64,000 nucleotides of DNA from Nitrospira defluvii (GCA_011525625.1 WYAX01000015.1:461207-525206), one strand, 5' to 3'. Positions 43,134 to 52,534 are shown, numbered from the stretch's first letter. Made by a program: numbers and translations. Notes: generated from the letters alone by a model not told the origin.

Positions 43134-45371
43134 GTGACCGCACTTCCTTGGCGGACCAGTTTGGCGGGCCTTGCCGCGTGCCTCCTTGTGTCGAGCCGCT
43201 TCTGGACGGCCACGGCGGAGTCGCCGCGTCCTCTTCCTGTCGCCCCCCCGCTCTGCGTATCCGCTGAAGACTGCTTCCGTTCGGCCATTGCCATCAATGA
43301 GCGTTCCGGTACCGCTCCCCAGCGCGATCACGCGCTCCTGCTGAAGATCGATCAACTGCGGGCGGTGGTGGACCTCTTCCCCTCGACCATCTGGGCGACG
43401 CGGGCGGCTGTCGCCTTAGGGGTGCTGTTGACGGAGCGCGATTCGGTCGAATCTGCAAAACTTCTTCGTGCCGCGCAACCGGACCTGCCGGTTCTCGACG
43501 ACTATCTCCGGCTCTGGATCGCAGAGTCGTTGTTGAAGCAGAACGAGTCCATTCAGGCCGCCGAATTATTGGAGACGATTCCCACGGTCGTGCCGGATTC
43601 CAATCTGATTGCTAGGGCGGCCTATCGCGCGGGCGAGGCATGGTACGGCGGGAATAATTGTGCGCGCGCGGTCGAATGGTTAGCGCGGGCGGTGACGCTT
43701 GCGGATAAAGATGCGGGTGCCCCGGTGGCTTTGTGGCATCAGGCCGACTGCCATATCCGGGAGAACCGACTGCCTGAGGCGCGTACGGCCCTCAAACAGC
43801 TCTGGCTGCGTTATCCCCACTCCCCCGAGGCGAAGGGCGCGAAAGTGCGATTGGATTCGGCGTTGGGTGGGGAGCCCTGGGTTCCGACTGCCGATGACCA
43901 TGCGATTCGCGCGCAAGCCTTTCTCGGGCTCTCGATGCAGGCGGAGGCAGTGGGGGAGTTGCGTCGATTCCTGGTCATGGCTCCTGGCCATCCCCGCCGG
44001 TTCGATGCTCGCTTGAAACTCGGGGTGGCGTATGTGCGGCTGAAACAGTACGACCAGGCTCGAGAAGCCTTTCGAGGGTTGGTCGCCGATCGGGTACAGG
44101 AGTCCGCAGAAGCGTCGGTGTGGCTGGCCCGGGTGTATCTCCGGCAGGGGCAGGGCGACAAACTGATTGAGTTGGCTCGATCGGTCGCCCAGAGCTCGTT
44201 AGCAGGCGACCAACGTGCGATGGTGCACCTCTTTGCCGGGGTGTGGTTGGAGGATCAGGGCAAGTTCGACGACGCCATCGGCATGTTCAGGCAGGTGGCG
44301 AAACTGGGTGACTCGGCGAGTCAGCGGGCGGAGGGGTTGTGGCGTGCCGGCTGGGCGCAATATCGAACGGCTCGATATCGAGACGCAGCGGAGACGTTTC
44401 GTGCGGTGGTCGAGCTCCATGTCAATGGGTTTGAGCCGCAGGCCTTGTATTGGGCGGCGCGGGCCGAAGAGCATGGAAAACCTGTCACCGTCGCGGAACA
44501 ATATGCCCGGATCTGCCGGCTGCATGCCTATAGTTACTATTGTCAGCTCGCCTCGCGCCGCGCGTCGCTGCCATCGGCATCGACCGCGGTTGCGGCGCGT
44601 GACCGTCCGGTGGACGATGACGCCGAGCGGTTACCCCAGAATCGTCGTCCGGAAATCGAACAACACCGCTTCTATCAGCGTGGCATGGAGCTGAAGCTGC
44701 TTGGTTTCGGCCAGGATGCTGCTCGCGAGTTAGGGGCGCTCACGGAGCAATACAGCCGGGATCAGGATGTCTTGCTGGCGTTCTCCACCATGCTCAGTGA
44801 AGTGGGCGCCTATCATCCGGCTCTGCGGGTCGCCAAAGTGCATTTCAAAGAGAAGTTGGAGCGGAGCGGTCTCCCGACAGCACCGGCCCTCTGGACTGTG
44901 GCCTATCCAACGGGACTGGTGCCGACCATTGCGGCCCAAGGGGTCGCCACGGTGGATCCCTACCTGGCTGCCGCCATCATCCGCGAAGAAAGTCAGTATG
45001 ACGAGAAGGCGGTCTCAGTGGTCGGGGCGGTGGGGTTGATGCAGTTGATGCCTGTGACGGCGAATGCGGTGGCGCAGCGGTACGGGTTTCCCGCCGTCGG
45101 GCGGGAAGAGTTGTTCGATCAGGAAACAAATATCCGTCTGGGGGTGCGCTACCTGGGGCAGCTACTCGAACAGTACGGGGGAAACATGGCCCATGCCGTG
45201 GCGGCCTATAATGCCGGGCCTATCGCGGTGAATAGTTGGATCGCCGTCCATCGGGGACGGGAGCAAGATGAATTCGTGGAGCTGATCCCCTACCAGGAGA
45301 CGCGGCTCTATGTGAAACGCGTCTTGCGCAGTTACGGGGAGTATCGCCGGCTGCACAACGGAACCTCGTAA
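43134..45371 (+). CDS. Large soluble lytic transglycosylase (Slt-type with TPR-like repeats)
   Basis: A 745-residue exported enzyme from a GTG at 43134 with an N-terminal signal (LAGLAACLLVSS). Residues 60-560 are helical TPR-like repeats (for example AVEWLARAVTL, FLGLSMQAEAVGELRRFLVMAPGHP), forming the ring of Slt proteins. The C-terminal SLT domain (from about 605) has the catalytic glutamate in REESQYDEKAVSVVGAVGLMQLMP, then NIRLGVRYLGQLL and AVAAYNAGPIAV. It cuts glycan strands during wall turnover. A TATAAT at 43096-43101 could be its -10, though no good -35 accompanies it. Confidence 0.92.
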   Translation: MTALPWRTSLAGLAACLLVSSRFWTATAESPRPLPVAPPLCVSAEDCFRSAIAINERSGTAPQRDHALLLKIDQLRAVVDLFPSTIWATRAAVALGVLLTERDSVESAKLLRAAQPDLPVLDDYLRLWIAESLLKQNESIQAAELLETIPTVVPDSNLIARAAYRAGEAWYGGNNCARAVEWLARAVTLADKDAGAPVALWHQADCHIRENRLPEARTALKQLWLRYPHSPEAKGAKVRLDSALGGEPWVPTADDHAIRAQAFLGLSMQAEAVGELRRFLVMAPGHPRRFDARLKLGVAYVRLKQYDQAREAFRGLVADRVQESAEASVWLARVYLRQGQGDKLIELARSVAQSSLAGDQRAMVHLFAGVWLEDQGKFDDAIGMFRQVAKLGDSASQRAEGLWRAGWAQYRTARYRDAAETFRAVVELHVNGFEPQALYWAARAEEHGKPVTVAEQYARICRLHAYSYYCQLASRRASLPSASTAVAARDRPVDDDAERLPQNRRPEIEQHRFYQRGMELKLLGFGQDAARELGALTEQYSRDQDVLLAFSTMLSEVGAYHPALRVAKVHFKEKLERSGLPTAPALWTVAYPTGLVPTIAAQGVATVDPYLAAAIIREESQYDEKAVSVVGAVGLMQLMPVTANAVAQRYGFPAVGREELFDQETNIRLGVRYLGQLLEQYGGNMAHAVAAYNAGPIAVNSWIAVHRGREQDEFVELIPYQETRLYVKRVLRSYGEYRRLHNGTS

Positions 45372-45385
45372 CCTCGGCCGTTTTC

Positions 45386-45414
45386 TTGACAAGGGGAGAT
45401 GAACTTTCTATATT
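45386..45414 (+). promoter_or_regulatory. Strong sigma70-type promoter for zapB-zapA
   Basis: TTGACA at 45386-45391 and TATATT at 45409-45414 with a 17-bp spacer, close to the consensus. It begins 15 bp after the transglycosylase stop and lies about 50 bp before the zapB-like ATG at 45467. Confidence 0.7.
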
Positions 45415-45466
45415 TCGCCCCCATTCAGCCAGCGTAGGACCACCACTTTGTGATGAGGACATAATC

Positions 45467-45721
45467 ATGACTTTAGATCGTCTCGACGCCCTAGAACTTC
45501 GCATTCGTGATCTCGTGAAACTGGTGCAGGACCTGAAGCGGAAGAACGCGTCGCTCGAAGATGAACTTCGTCTGGCGCGTGAACGGGTTGCGGTGCGCGA
45601 CGACGAAAACCGCCGTTGGGAACAGGAACGTCTGGATATCCGGGCACGGATCGAAAAAGTGCTCGGGGAAATTGATCTGCTGGAATGCTTGGATGAACCC
45701 AAGGAGGTGGCGTTTGACTAA
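45467..45721 (+). CDS. zapB: ZapB-like coiled-coil division protein
   Basis: An 84-residue, almost wholly coiled-coil protein (LDALELRIRDLVKLVQDLKRKNASLEDELRLARERV...). Length, heptads and coupling to zapA fit ZapB, which bridges ZapA to the division ring. The name rests on context as much as sequence. ATGAGG-type leader gives a weak ribosome site. Its last eight bases overlap the TTG start of zapA. Confidence 0.7.
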   Translation: MTLDRLDALELRIRDLVKLVQDLKRKNASLEDELRLARERVAVRDDENRRWEQERLDIRARIEKVLGEIDLLECLDEPKEVAFD

Positions 45722-46010
45722 AACCATCGACGTGGAGATCTACGGCCAACGGTACAGCATCAATGGTGAGGCCGACGAGTCCTACGTGAAGAAATTGGCC
45801 GAGATGGTCGACAAACAGATGAAGCAGGTGGCGGCCGGTATGCGGTCGGCCACCCCGGCCAAGTTGGCCGTTCTTGCCGCATTCAATCTTGCCCACGAGC
45901 TGCTGGAGTCGGAGCGGAGGTTCCGCCAGGATGAAGCCGATGCCGACCGTCGTGTCGCATCCCTCATGGAATCCATCGATCAGCAGATGCCGTCTATCCT
46001 GTCGCGGTGA
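45714..46010 (+). CDS. zapA: Cell division protein ZapA
   Basis: A 98-residue protein starting at a TTG at 45714, chosen because AAGGAGG stands seven bases upstream and the homology begins there. The N-terminal domain (VEIYGQRYSINGEADESYVKKLAEMVDKQMKQV) is the ZapA FtsZ-binding fold, and the rest forms the dimerising coiled coil. It bundles FtsZ filaments. The start lies inside the end of the ZapB-like gene, so translation is coupled. Confidence 0.9.
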   Translation: MTKTIDVEIYGQRYSINGEADESYVKKLAEMVDKQMKQVAAGMRSATPAKLAVLAAFNLAHELLESERRFRQDEADADRRVASLMESIDQQMPSILSR

Positions 46011-46148
46011 GTTTCGCCTTGCTTTCATTGCGTTGCTTTGTTATCGTTTCTCGGTTGTCTTGACCTGAGGGGCAGCAAGAGTAGGAGAGGAAAGGACGCT
46101 TCGGACAAGGACGGAAATTCTGACGACGGTCTCTGAGCACTAAACATA

Positions 46149-46425
46149 TGGAATCGCTGGTTTTTGTTTTGTTTCTCACTGTGGTCTTCGTGGCGTGGAT
46201 GGGGCAGGTCACTCAGCCCCGTGTGTGCATGCGTCGAGTGCGACATCACTCGGTGTTGGCGGTTCGCGGGCAGCGGTTCATCAACACCTTGTGGCGTGCC
46301 AGGGACGCCAAACAGTCGAGTATTCATGCTGAGCGGCTCAGGTTGCTGCGCGCACGCGCGGACCGGCCCACGGATTCGGGTCGAGGCCGACCACTCCTCC
46401 ACTTGAATTAGCGAGAGCGATTCCA
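46149..46425 (+). ncRNA. Candidate 6S-type structured RNA region (weak)
   Basis: The 556-bp gap between zapA and rny has no convincing gene. TGGAATCGCT at 46149-46158 is exactly complementary to AGCGATTCCA at 46416-46425, giving a 10-bp closing stem. Inside lie hairpins GGGGC/GCCCC (46201-46220), CGAGTG/CACTCG (about 46234-46251) and GGTGTTG/CAACACC (from about 46253). In many Proteobacteria and Deltaproteobacteria ssrS (6S RNA) follows zapA, and the same order with rny next is known, so the location is right; the 277-base span is longer than usual 6S RNA. A competing reading is an 87-codon ORF (46148-46411) with one membrane-like segment and no ribosome site. Confidence 0.25.
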
Positions 46426-46567
46426 CACTGCTGTTTGAACCGGCTCAGGTAGTCAGGCATTTCCCTTCTCTCGTCGGCATCCCTTCTGGTCTACCCGCTC
46501 CCCCCTCATCACACTGGCTGCGATTATTTGCAGGGTGACAGCGTACTGTCCCGCTGCCGTAAGGGAG

Positions 46568-48145
46568 GTGGTTCCCATTTCTCTCAGCGTTGTTGCGTAC
46601 ATTATTGTCGGATTGTTGGGTGCGGCGCTTGGTGCCGCCCTGTTTGAAGTGTTGCGCCGTCGGTCTGCGCTTGCCCGCCGGGCAGAGGCAGAGGACCAAT
46701 CGGCGCAGGTGATTCAGTCTGCTCAGCGTGAAGCGGAGAGTCTCCTCAAAGAAGCCAAGTTGGAGGCCAAGGACCTCGTTTTTCAATCGCGAATCGAACT
46801 GGAGAAGGAACAGAAAGCCAAACTCGCCGAAGTGGCCAATACCGAACGGCGGGTTGCCCAGCGAGAAGAGGGACTTGATAGGAAACTGAGTCTGCTCGAC
46901 AAGCGTGATCAGGATGCGCTGAAGCGGGAACAGGAACTCCTCAAGCGTGAAGAGGCCTTGGCGCAGAAGGATGCCGCGTGTGCGCAGGCACTGAAGCAGC
47001 ACCGTGATGCGCTCGAGCGGGTGGCCGGTCTGACGGCTGAAGAGGCAAAACGGCAACTGATTCAGGAGATGGAGAGCCAGGCGCGGTTGGAAGCGGCTGG
47101 TCTGGCGAAGCGGTTGCTTGAAGAGGCGAAAGAGAATGCCGAGCGCGAGGCGCGCGAGATTATCGCCTGCTCGATTCAGCGGGTGACCCGCGATTATGTC
47201 AATGAGGCGACGATCTCCGTCGTGCCTATCGCCAATGATGCCATGAAGGGACGGATCATCGGCCGAGAAGGCCGAAATATCCGCGCCATCGAAGCGGCCA
47301 CAGGGATCGACCTCATCATCGACGAGACTCCAGAAGCGGTGATTATTTCAGGATTTGACCCTCTGCGTCGTGAGATCGCCAAAGTGTCGCTCGAGCGGCT
47401 CATGCACGACGGCCGAATCCATCCCACCCGTATCGAGGAAATCGTCGAAAAAGTAAAGGTCGACATCGAGAAGCTGATGATCGAAGAAGCGGAAAAGGTC
47501 ATCTTCGAGGTCGGGTTATCGGATTTTCATCCCGAGTTGGTCAAGGTGCTGGGGCGGCTGAAGTATCGAACCAGTTACGGGCAGAACAATCTGTACCATG
47601 CCCGTGAAGCGGCCTATATTTGCGGGATCATGGCGTCAGAACTGAAACTCGATGTCAAGCTCGCGAAGCGCGGGGCACTGTTGCACGACATCGGCAAAGC
47701 CGTCAGCCACGAAGAAGAAGGTCCACATGCCATGCTGGGGGCGGAGATCGCGAAAAAATACGGCGAACATGCCAAGGTTGTGAACGCCATTGCGGCGCAT
47801 CATGAGCAGGTGGAGCCTATTTGTCCCGAGACCGTGCTCGTCGCGGCGGCGGAAGCGCTGTCGGCTGCGCGGCCTGGGGCTCGTCGAGAGGCATTGGAAT
47901 CCTATGTGAAACGCTTGGAGAAACTGGAGTCTCTGGCGACTGTTCACAAGGGGGTCCAAAAGGCCTACGCGATTCAAGCCGGGCGAGAGATCCGCGTGAT
48001 CGTGAAGCAGGAGGATCTCACGGATCCCGAGTGTTTCCAGCTTTCTCGAGATTTGGCCAAGAAGATCGAGCAGGAGCTGACCTATCCGGGGCAGATCAAG
48101 GTGACGGTCATCCGCGAAAGCCGGTTTGTCGATTTTGCGAAGTGA
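46568..48145 (+). CDS. rny: Ribonuclease Y
   Basis: A 525-residue endoribonuclease from the GTG at 46568. One membrane helix (SVVAYIIVGLLGAALGAALF) is followed by a long coiled coil (about 40-210), a KH domain with GRIIGREGRNIRAIEAATGIDLIID, and an HD domain with HDIGKA and AAHHEQ metal residues. It initiates mRNA decay at the membrane. The start is uncertain: GGGAGG directly abuts the GTG, while an in-frame ATT at 46577 sits at ideal spacing. The GTG at 46535 has no ribosome site. The ymdB homologue follows after 10 bp. Confidence 0.93.
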   Translation: MVPISLSVVAYIIVGLLGAALGAALFEVLRRRSALARRAEAEDQSAQVIQSAQREAESLLKEAKLEAKDLVFQSRIELEKEQKAKLAEVANTERRVAQREEGLDRKLSLLDKRDQDALKREQELLKREEALAQKDAACAQALKQHRDALERVAGLTAEEAKRQLIQEMESQARLEAAGLAKRLLEEAKENAEREAREIIACSIQRVTRDYVNEATISVVPIANDAMKGRIIGREGRNIRAIEAATGIDLIIDETPEAVIISGFDPLRREIAKVSLERLMHDGRIHPTRIEEIVEKVKVDIEKLMIEEAEKVIFEVGLSDFHPELVKVLGRLKYRTSYGQNNLYHAREAAYICGIMASELKLDVKLAKRGALLHDIGKAVSHEEEGPHAMLGAEIAKKYGEHAKVVNAIAAHHEQVEPICPETVLVAAAEALSAARPGARREALESYVKRLEKLESLATVHKGVQKAYAIQAGREIRVIVKQEDLTDPECFQLSRDLAKKIEQELTYPGQIKVTVIRESRFVDFAK

Positions 48146-48155
48146 GTAATTGGGC

Positions 48156-48935
48156 ATGAAAGTCTTGATGATCGGAGACATCATGGGCGAGCCGGGACGA
48201 CGGTCCGTGGCTCGCCTCCTGCCGAAACTCATTGCCGATCACGCAATCGATGTCGTGGTCGGCAATGGCGAAAACGTCGCCGGCGGATTTGGAATCACGC
48301 CCGATCTGGTAGATGACCTGTTCGATCTAGGGGTGTCCGTCATTACCACCGGCAACCATGCGTGGGATAAGAAGGAAATCCTGGACGTGTTTCCCCGCGA
48401 ACCGCGTCTGTTGCGCCCGGCCAACTATCCGGCCGGGGTGCCGGGGCGAGGCAGTTATGTCTTTACGACGCCGGGCGGCGAGTCGTTGGGTATTCTCCAT
48501 TTAATGGGGCGGGCCTTTATGCCGACCATCGATTGCCCGTTTCAAGTCGCAAAGCGCGAGGTTGAGCGGCTCAAAACGCAGGTGTCGGCCATTGTGGTGG
48601 ATATGCATGCCGAGGCGAGCTCGGAAAAGATGGCTATTGGCCATTATCTCGATGGACTCGTGACGGTCGTGGCCGGGACCCATACGCACGTGCAGACGGC
48701 TGACGAGCAAATCCTTCCGAAGGGGACGGCCTACATCACGGACATCGGCATGACGGGGCCCCTGCATTCCGTGATCGGGATCAAGAAAGAATTGGCGATT
48801 GAAAAGTTTTTGACCGGAATGCCCCGACGGTTTGAGGTAGCGTCGGGACCCACGGTCTTCTGCGCGCTCCTTGTCGACCTCGATGCGATGCTGGGCAAGG
48901 TTGTGTCCATAGAACGCATCCGAATGATGGATTGA
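48156..48935 (+). CDS. ymdB: YmdB-type metallophosphoesterase (TIGR00282)
   Basis: A 259-residue calcineurin-like phosphoesterase. Metal ligands are visible in IGDIMGEPG, VGNGENVAGG, TTGNHAWD and GTHTHVQTADEQ. Family members hydrolyse 2',3'-cyclic nucleotides and, in Bacillus, couple to RNase Y and biofilm choice. It starts 10 bp after rny, the same pairing seen in many phyla. A TTG six bases earlier is possible but unneeded. Confidence 0.9.
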   Translation: MKVLMIGDIMGEPGRRSVARLLPKLIADHAIDVVVGNGENVAGGFGITPDLVDDLFDLGVSVITTGNHAWDKKEILDVFPREPRLLRPANYPAGVPGRGSYVFTTPGGESLGILHLMGRAFMPTIDCPFQVAKREVERLKTQVSAIVVDMHAEASSEKMAIGHYLDGLVTVVAGTHTHVQTADEQILPKGTAYITDIGMTGPLHSVIGIKKELAIEKFLTGMPRRFEVASGPTVFCALLVDLDAMLGKVVSIERIRMMD

Positions 48936-48972
48936 TCTTTCCTCGCGTCATTTGCTGTCGGCGCGGCACCGT

Positions 48973-50331
48973 ATGACCGGGCACAATCTTTCGCTGCCTC
49001 TGCTGCTGTCCGTGTCCGATGTGACACGGCTCATTCGAGAATCGCTGGAAGGCCAATTCCGGGAGGTCTGGGTCGAAGGCGAAATTTCCAATCTTCGCGC
49101 CCCCACGTCGGGGCACCTCTATTTCACGCTCAAAGATGCGCAGAGTCAGATCCGCGGCGTGCTCTTCCGATCCGGGGCCGCGCGGCTTCGGTTTGTCCTG
49201 CAGGAGGGTTTGTCCGTCGTTGCCCGCGGGCGCATTTCTGTGTACGAGCCTCGGGGTGAATACCAGCTGATCGTCGACGCGCTCGAACCGAAAGGGCTCG
49301 GGGCTTTGCAGGTCGCGTTCGAGCAGCTCAAGGAACGGTTGTCGGCCGAAGGGTTGTTCGAAGAGGCAAGGAAGCGGCCGTTGCCGGCCTTCCCCAGGAC
49401 CGTCGGTGTGGTGACCTCGCCCACGGGGGCTGCCATCCGCGATATTGTGGCGGTGCTCCGCCGTCGGTGTCCGGTCGCCGATATTCTTCTCGCCCCGGTT
49501 CCGGTGCAGGGCGAGGGGGCCGGCGAGCACATCGCGACGGCGATTCATGCGTTGAACGAGATGCCGCAGGTAGACGTGTTGATTGTCGGGCGCGGCGGAG
49601 GGGCCTCGGAAGACCTCTGGGTGTTCAACGACGAAGCGGTAGTGCGTGCGATTGTCCGGTCAAGGGTACCGGTGGTCTCCGCTGTCGGGCATGAAATCGA
49701 CGTCACACTGGCAGACTTTGCGGCTGATTATCGAGCCCCGACCCCTTCCGCGGCGGCAGAGGCGGTGGTGCCGGTGCTCGACGAGATCTTGGCGCGATTG
49801 GGTGAATTGGATGGTCGCCTCCGTCGTCTCGTGGACACCGGGATGCAGATGCAGCGGCACCGCCTGGATCGGTTGATCGGTGGACTCGGGGAGATACGGT
49901 TTCGAGTGCAGGCGCAAGCGCAGCATCTGGATGATCTGCACGATCGAGTGACCCGCACCTTGACCGAGCGCCTCACGGCGCTGCACCGTGCTGTGGTGGA
50001 GCACCGGCATGCCTTACTGTCGCTGGGGCCTCACAATCGGATTCGAGCCTCACTCGTCTTGCTCCCCCAACTGTCTCGGCGGCTGGAGCAAGAAGCTCGT
50101 CGCGGGATCGTTTCGCGAAGGCAATCGGTCGCCGCGCGTGTCGCCGCGCTGGATGCCCTGAGTCCACTGGCCATCTTGAGCCGGGGATTTAGTGTCATAC
50201 GGACCGTTCCTGAGGGGAAGATGGTGCGCAAGTCTTCCGACGTGACGGTTGGGCAGACGGTTCAGGCCAGACTTGCGGAGGGGCAGTTGGTGTGTGTGGT
50301 CAGCGACGTGATCCGACAGCCGGCGTCTTGA
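48973..50331 (+). CDS. xseA: Exodeoxyribonuclease VII large subunit
   Basis: A 452-residue protein from the ATG at 48973 (a TTG at 48952 would add seven residues). It has the N-terminal OB fold (VWVEGEISNLRAPTSGHLYFTLKD), the catalytic domain with GVVTSPTGAAIRDI, GRGGGASEDLWVFNDE and VGHEIDVTLADFAADYRAPTPSAAAE, then a coiled-coil region. With XseB it degrades single-stranded DNA from both ends. It follows ymdB by 37 bp and precedes xseB by about 57 bp. Confidence 0.95.
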   Translation: MTGHNLSLPLLLSVSDVTRLIRESLEGQFREVWVEGEISNLRAPTSGHLYFTLKDAQSQIRGVLFRSGAARLRFVLQEGLSVVARGRISVYEPRGEYQLIVDALEPKGLGALQVAFEQLKERLSAEGLFEEARKRPLPAFPRTVGVVTSPTGAAIRDIVAVLRRRCPVADILLAPVPVQGEGAGEHIATAIHALNEMPQVDVLIVGRGGGASEDLWVFNDEAVVRAIVRSRVPVVSAVGHEIDVTLADFAADYRAPTPSAAAEAVVPVLDEILARLGELDGRLRRLVDTGMQMQRHRLDRLIGGLGEIRFRVQAQAQHLDDLHDRVTRTLTERLTALHRAVVEHRHALLSLGPHNRIRASLVLLPQLSRRLEQEARRGIVSRRQSVAARVAALDALSPLAILSRGFSVIRTVPEGKMVRKSSDVTVGQTVQARLAEGQLVCVVSDVIRQPAS

Positions 50332-50388
50332 CCCCACTAGACGCGCGGGCAATAATGCGCGATCGATGACTGAGCAAAGGGAGTGGTT

Positions 50389-50637
50389 GTGGCTGCAGTA
50401 AAATTCGAATATGCCATGGCGAGATTGGAGACGATCGTCGCCGAGCTTGAAAAAGGCGATCTGCCACTCGACGATTCGCTGAAAATTTTCGAGGAAGGGA
50501 TCCGCTTGTCGAAAACCTGTCTCAAGATGTTGGAAGACGCGGAACGCAAGGTCGAGATCCTCGTACAGGAAAAGGACGGAAAGAAACGAATTCAGGCCTT
50601 TTCGCCCGGCGAGGATGAGACAGAGAATTCGCAGTAG
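50389..50637 (+). CDS. xseB: Exodeoxyribonuclease VII small subunit
   Basis: An 82-residue helical protein; I choose the GTG at 50389 because AAAGGGAG lies at proper distance, rather than the GTG at 50383. The pattern FEYAMARLETIVAELEKGDLPLDDSLKIFEEGIRL is diagnostic of XseB, and the tail is charged. It stacks on XseA coiled coils. tlyA follows. Confidence 0.92.
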   Translation: MAAVKFEYAMARLETIVAELEKGDLPLDDSLKIFEEGIRLSKTCLKMLEDAERKVEILVQEKDGKKRIQAFSPGEDETENSQ

Positions 50638-50703
50638 CAGCCTGAGCAATGCGTGGGTCTAGAGTGGCCTGCGTCCGTCGTCCCTGAAATTCCATCGCAG
50701 TGT

Positions 50704-51540
50704 ATGGTTCAAAACATCCGCCCAGTGCGAGAACGGCTCGATCGTGTCCTGGTCAATCGTGGACTCGTCGCCAGTCGCGAGGATGCGGCCCGCTTGATTC
50801 TGGCTGGTCTGGTCCGGGTGGACGGGATGGTCGTGGATAAGGCGGCGAAACTCACCTTGCCGGATGCGTCCGTAGAGGTGACGGGACGCGGTTCTCCCTA
50901 TGTGGGACGCGGCGGGGAGAAGCTGGCAGGCGCGCTGGACCAATTTCAGGTCGATCCGAAGGGGATGACCTGTTTTGACGTGGGTTGTTCAACGGGAGGC
51001 TTTACCGATTGTCTGCTGCAGCGGGGAGCGAGTCGAGTGTATGCAGTGGATGTGGGCTATGGGCAGTTTGAGTGGCGACTTCGTCAGGATGCTCGGGTTG
51101 TTCTCATGGAACGGACCAACGTCCGGCATTTACCCCCGGACGCGATTCCTGAGCCGATCGACCTGATTGTGATTGACGTGTCGTTCATTTCACTGACGCT
51201 GGTGCTCCCCTGTGTTGTGCCATATCTTACGGCCTCAGGCTCCATCATCACGCTGATCAAGCCACAATTTGAAGTGGGAAAGGGGCTTGTCGGACGAGGA
51301 GGGATTGTGCGGGATGATGGATTACGCGAAGGGGCGGCGGAAAAGGTCTTTGCTTGTGCCCTGTCCTTGGGCTTGGAGCCGGCAGGTCGTATGGAATCCC
51401 CCATTGAAGGCCGAAAAGGGAATCGGGAGATTCTCGCGTGGTTCCGTCACAAAGCACAACCGGAGGAGAATATGCGAGAAATGGTCGTTTCCGGGGCGGA
51501 CGAAAATACTTTGCGGAAGTCGACGGAAGGTGTAGGCTGA
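50704..51540 (+). CDS. tlyA: TlyA-type rRNA 2'-O-methyltransferase (S4 plus FtsJ domains)
   Basis: A 278-residue protein from the ATG at 50704. An S4 RNA-binding domain (ERLDRVLVNRGLVASREDAARLILAGLVRVDG) precedes an FtsJ-like methyltransferase with SAM site DVGCSTGGFTDCLLQRGA and catalytic region VIDVSFISLTLVLP, IKPQFEVGKG. Homologues methylate 16S C1409 and 23S C1920 and affect capreomycin sensitivity. The frame opens to 50653 without a ribosome site. The cluster xseA-xseB-tlyA is widespread. Confidence 0.92.
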   Translation: MVQNIRPVRERLDRVLVNRGLVASREDAARLILAGLVRVDGMVVDKAAKLTLPDASVEVTGRGSPYVGRGGEKLAGALDQFQVDPKGMTCFDVGCSTGGFTDCLLQRGASRVYAVDVGYGQFEWRLRQDARVVLMERTNVRHLPPDAIPEPIDLIVIDVSFISLTLVLPCVVPYLTASGSIITLIKPQFEVGKGLVGRGGIVRDDGLREGAAEKVFACALSLGLEPAGRMESPIEGRKGNREILAWFRHKAQPEENMREMVVSGADENTLRKSTEGVG

Positions 51541-51601
51541 ACTTCGATCTGCCGGGTTGGGTGCTGATTTCTTGGTTCATGAAGGGGAGCGGGGGAGACG
51601 C

Positions 51602-52525
51602 ATGAAAGTCTTGGTCACCGGAGGAGCGGGGTTTATCGGATCACACGTCGTCGATCGGCTGCTGCAAGAAGGTCACGAGGTGGTCGTGGTCGATAATCTT
51701 GTGACGGGTAAGCGGAAAAACGTACCGAAAGCGGCGCAGTTCTACAAACTGGACATCGAAAATCCAAAGTTGGAACGGGTGTTCCGCAATGAACGCCCAG
51801 CGGTGGTCTTCCACCTGGCCGCGCAGATGAACGTCCGGCGTTCCGTTGAAGACCCGATGTTCGATGCTCAGGTCAATGTGCTGGGTACCCTGAATGTGCT
51901 GGAGCAGGCTTCCAAGCACGGTGCACGCAAGGTCATCTTTTCATCCTCAGGCGGCGCGATTTATGGGGAACAGGTGACATTTCCTGCCCCGGAAACCCAC
52001 GTCACCCAACCACTCTCTCCCTATGGAATCAGCAAATTGTGCGGCGAACATTATCTGTTCTATTACCAGCGAATGAGCGGTATCCAAGTAGTCAGCTTGC
52101 GTTATGCGAATGTGTATGGGCCCCGACAGGATCCTGAAGGCGAGGCCGGTGTTGTGGCCATCTTTATTCAGAAGATGTTGCGGGGTGAGCAAGCGGTGGT
52201 GAACGGGAACGGCCGACAGACGCGCGACTTCGTGTATGTCGAGGATGTGGTCGAGTCGAATCTCATGGCGATGGGACCGGATGTCGAAGGCGTCTACAAC
52301 GTGGGGACCGGAATGGAAACCTCGGTCAACGACCTCTTTCGAACGGTCGTCGACCTGACCAAAGTGGAGTTTCGAGAAGTGCACGGACCGGCCAAGCGTG
52401 GCGAGCAAGCCCGAAGCGTGATTGACTCCACCAAACTCCACCGGACTCTGGGGTGGGAACCAAAGGTGGAGTTGCGCGAGGGATTGCGGCGAACCGTCGA
52501 GTACTTCCGTGACGGACTCGGGTAG
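51602..52525 (+). CDS. NAD-dependent sugar-nucleotide epimerase (GalE-like, SDR)
   Basis: A 307-residue SDR enzyme. The NAD site GGAGFIGSHVVDRLL opens the protein; the catalytic S/Y/K set is in SSGGAIYGE and PYGISKLCGEHY (Y-x3-K), and the C-terminal half includes RYANVYGPRQDPEGEAGVV. UDP-glucose 4-epimerase is the usual role, supplying galactose for envelope polysaccharide; other 4-epimerases or dehydratases cannot be excluded. GGGAG precedes the ATG at 51602. It follows tlyA after about 60 bp. Confidence 0.85.
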   Translation: MKVLVTGGAGFIGSHVVDRLLQEGHEVVVVDNLVTGKRKNVPKAAQFYKLDIENPKLERVFRNERPAVVFHLAAQMNVRRSVEDPMFDAQVNVLGTLNVLEQASKHGARKVIFSSSGGAIYGEQVTFPAPETHVTQPLSPYGISKLCGEHYLFYYQRMSGIQVVSLRYANVYGPRQDPEGEAGVVAIFIQKMLRGEQAVVNGNGRQTRDFVYVEDVVESNLMAMGPDVEGVYNVGTGMETSVNDLFRTVVDLTKVEFREVHGPAKRGEQARSVIDSTKLHRTLGWEPKVELREGLRRTVEYFRDGLG

Positions 52526-52534
52526 TGTGCCGGG

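Noticed and set aside
46148..46411. 87-codon ORF with a membrane-like N terminus
   Set aside because: No ribosome site; overlaps the complementary ends that suggest a structured RNA. Not excluded.
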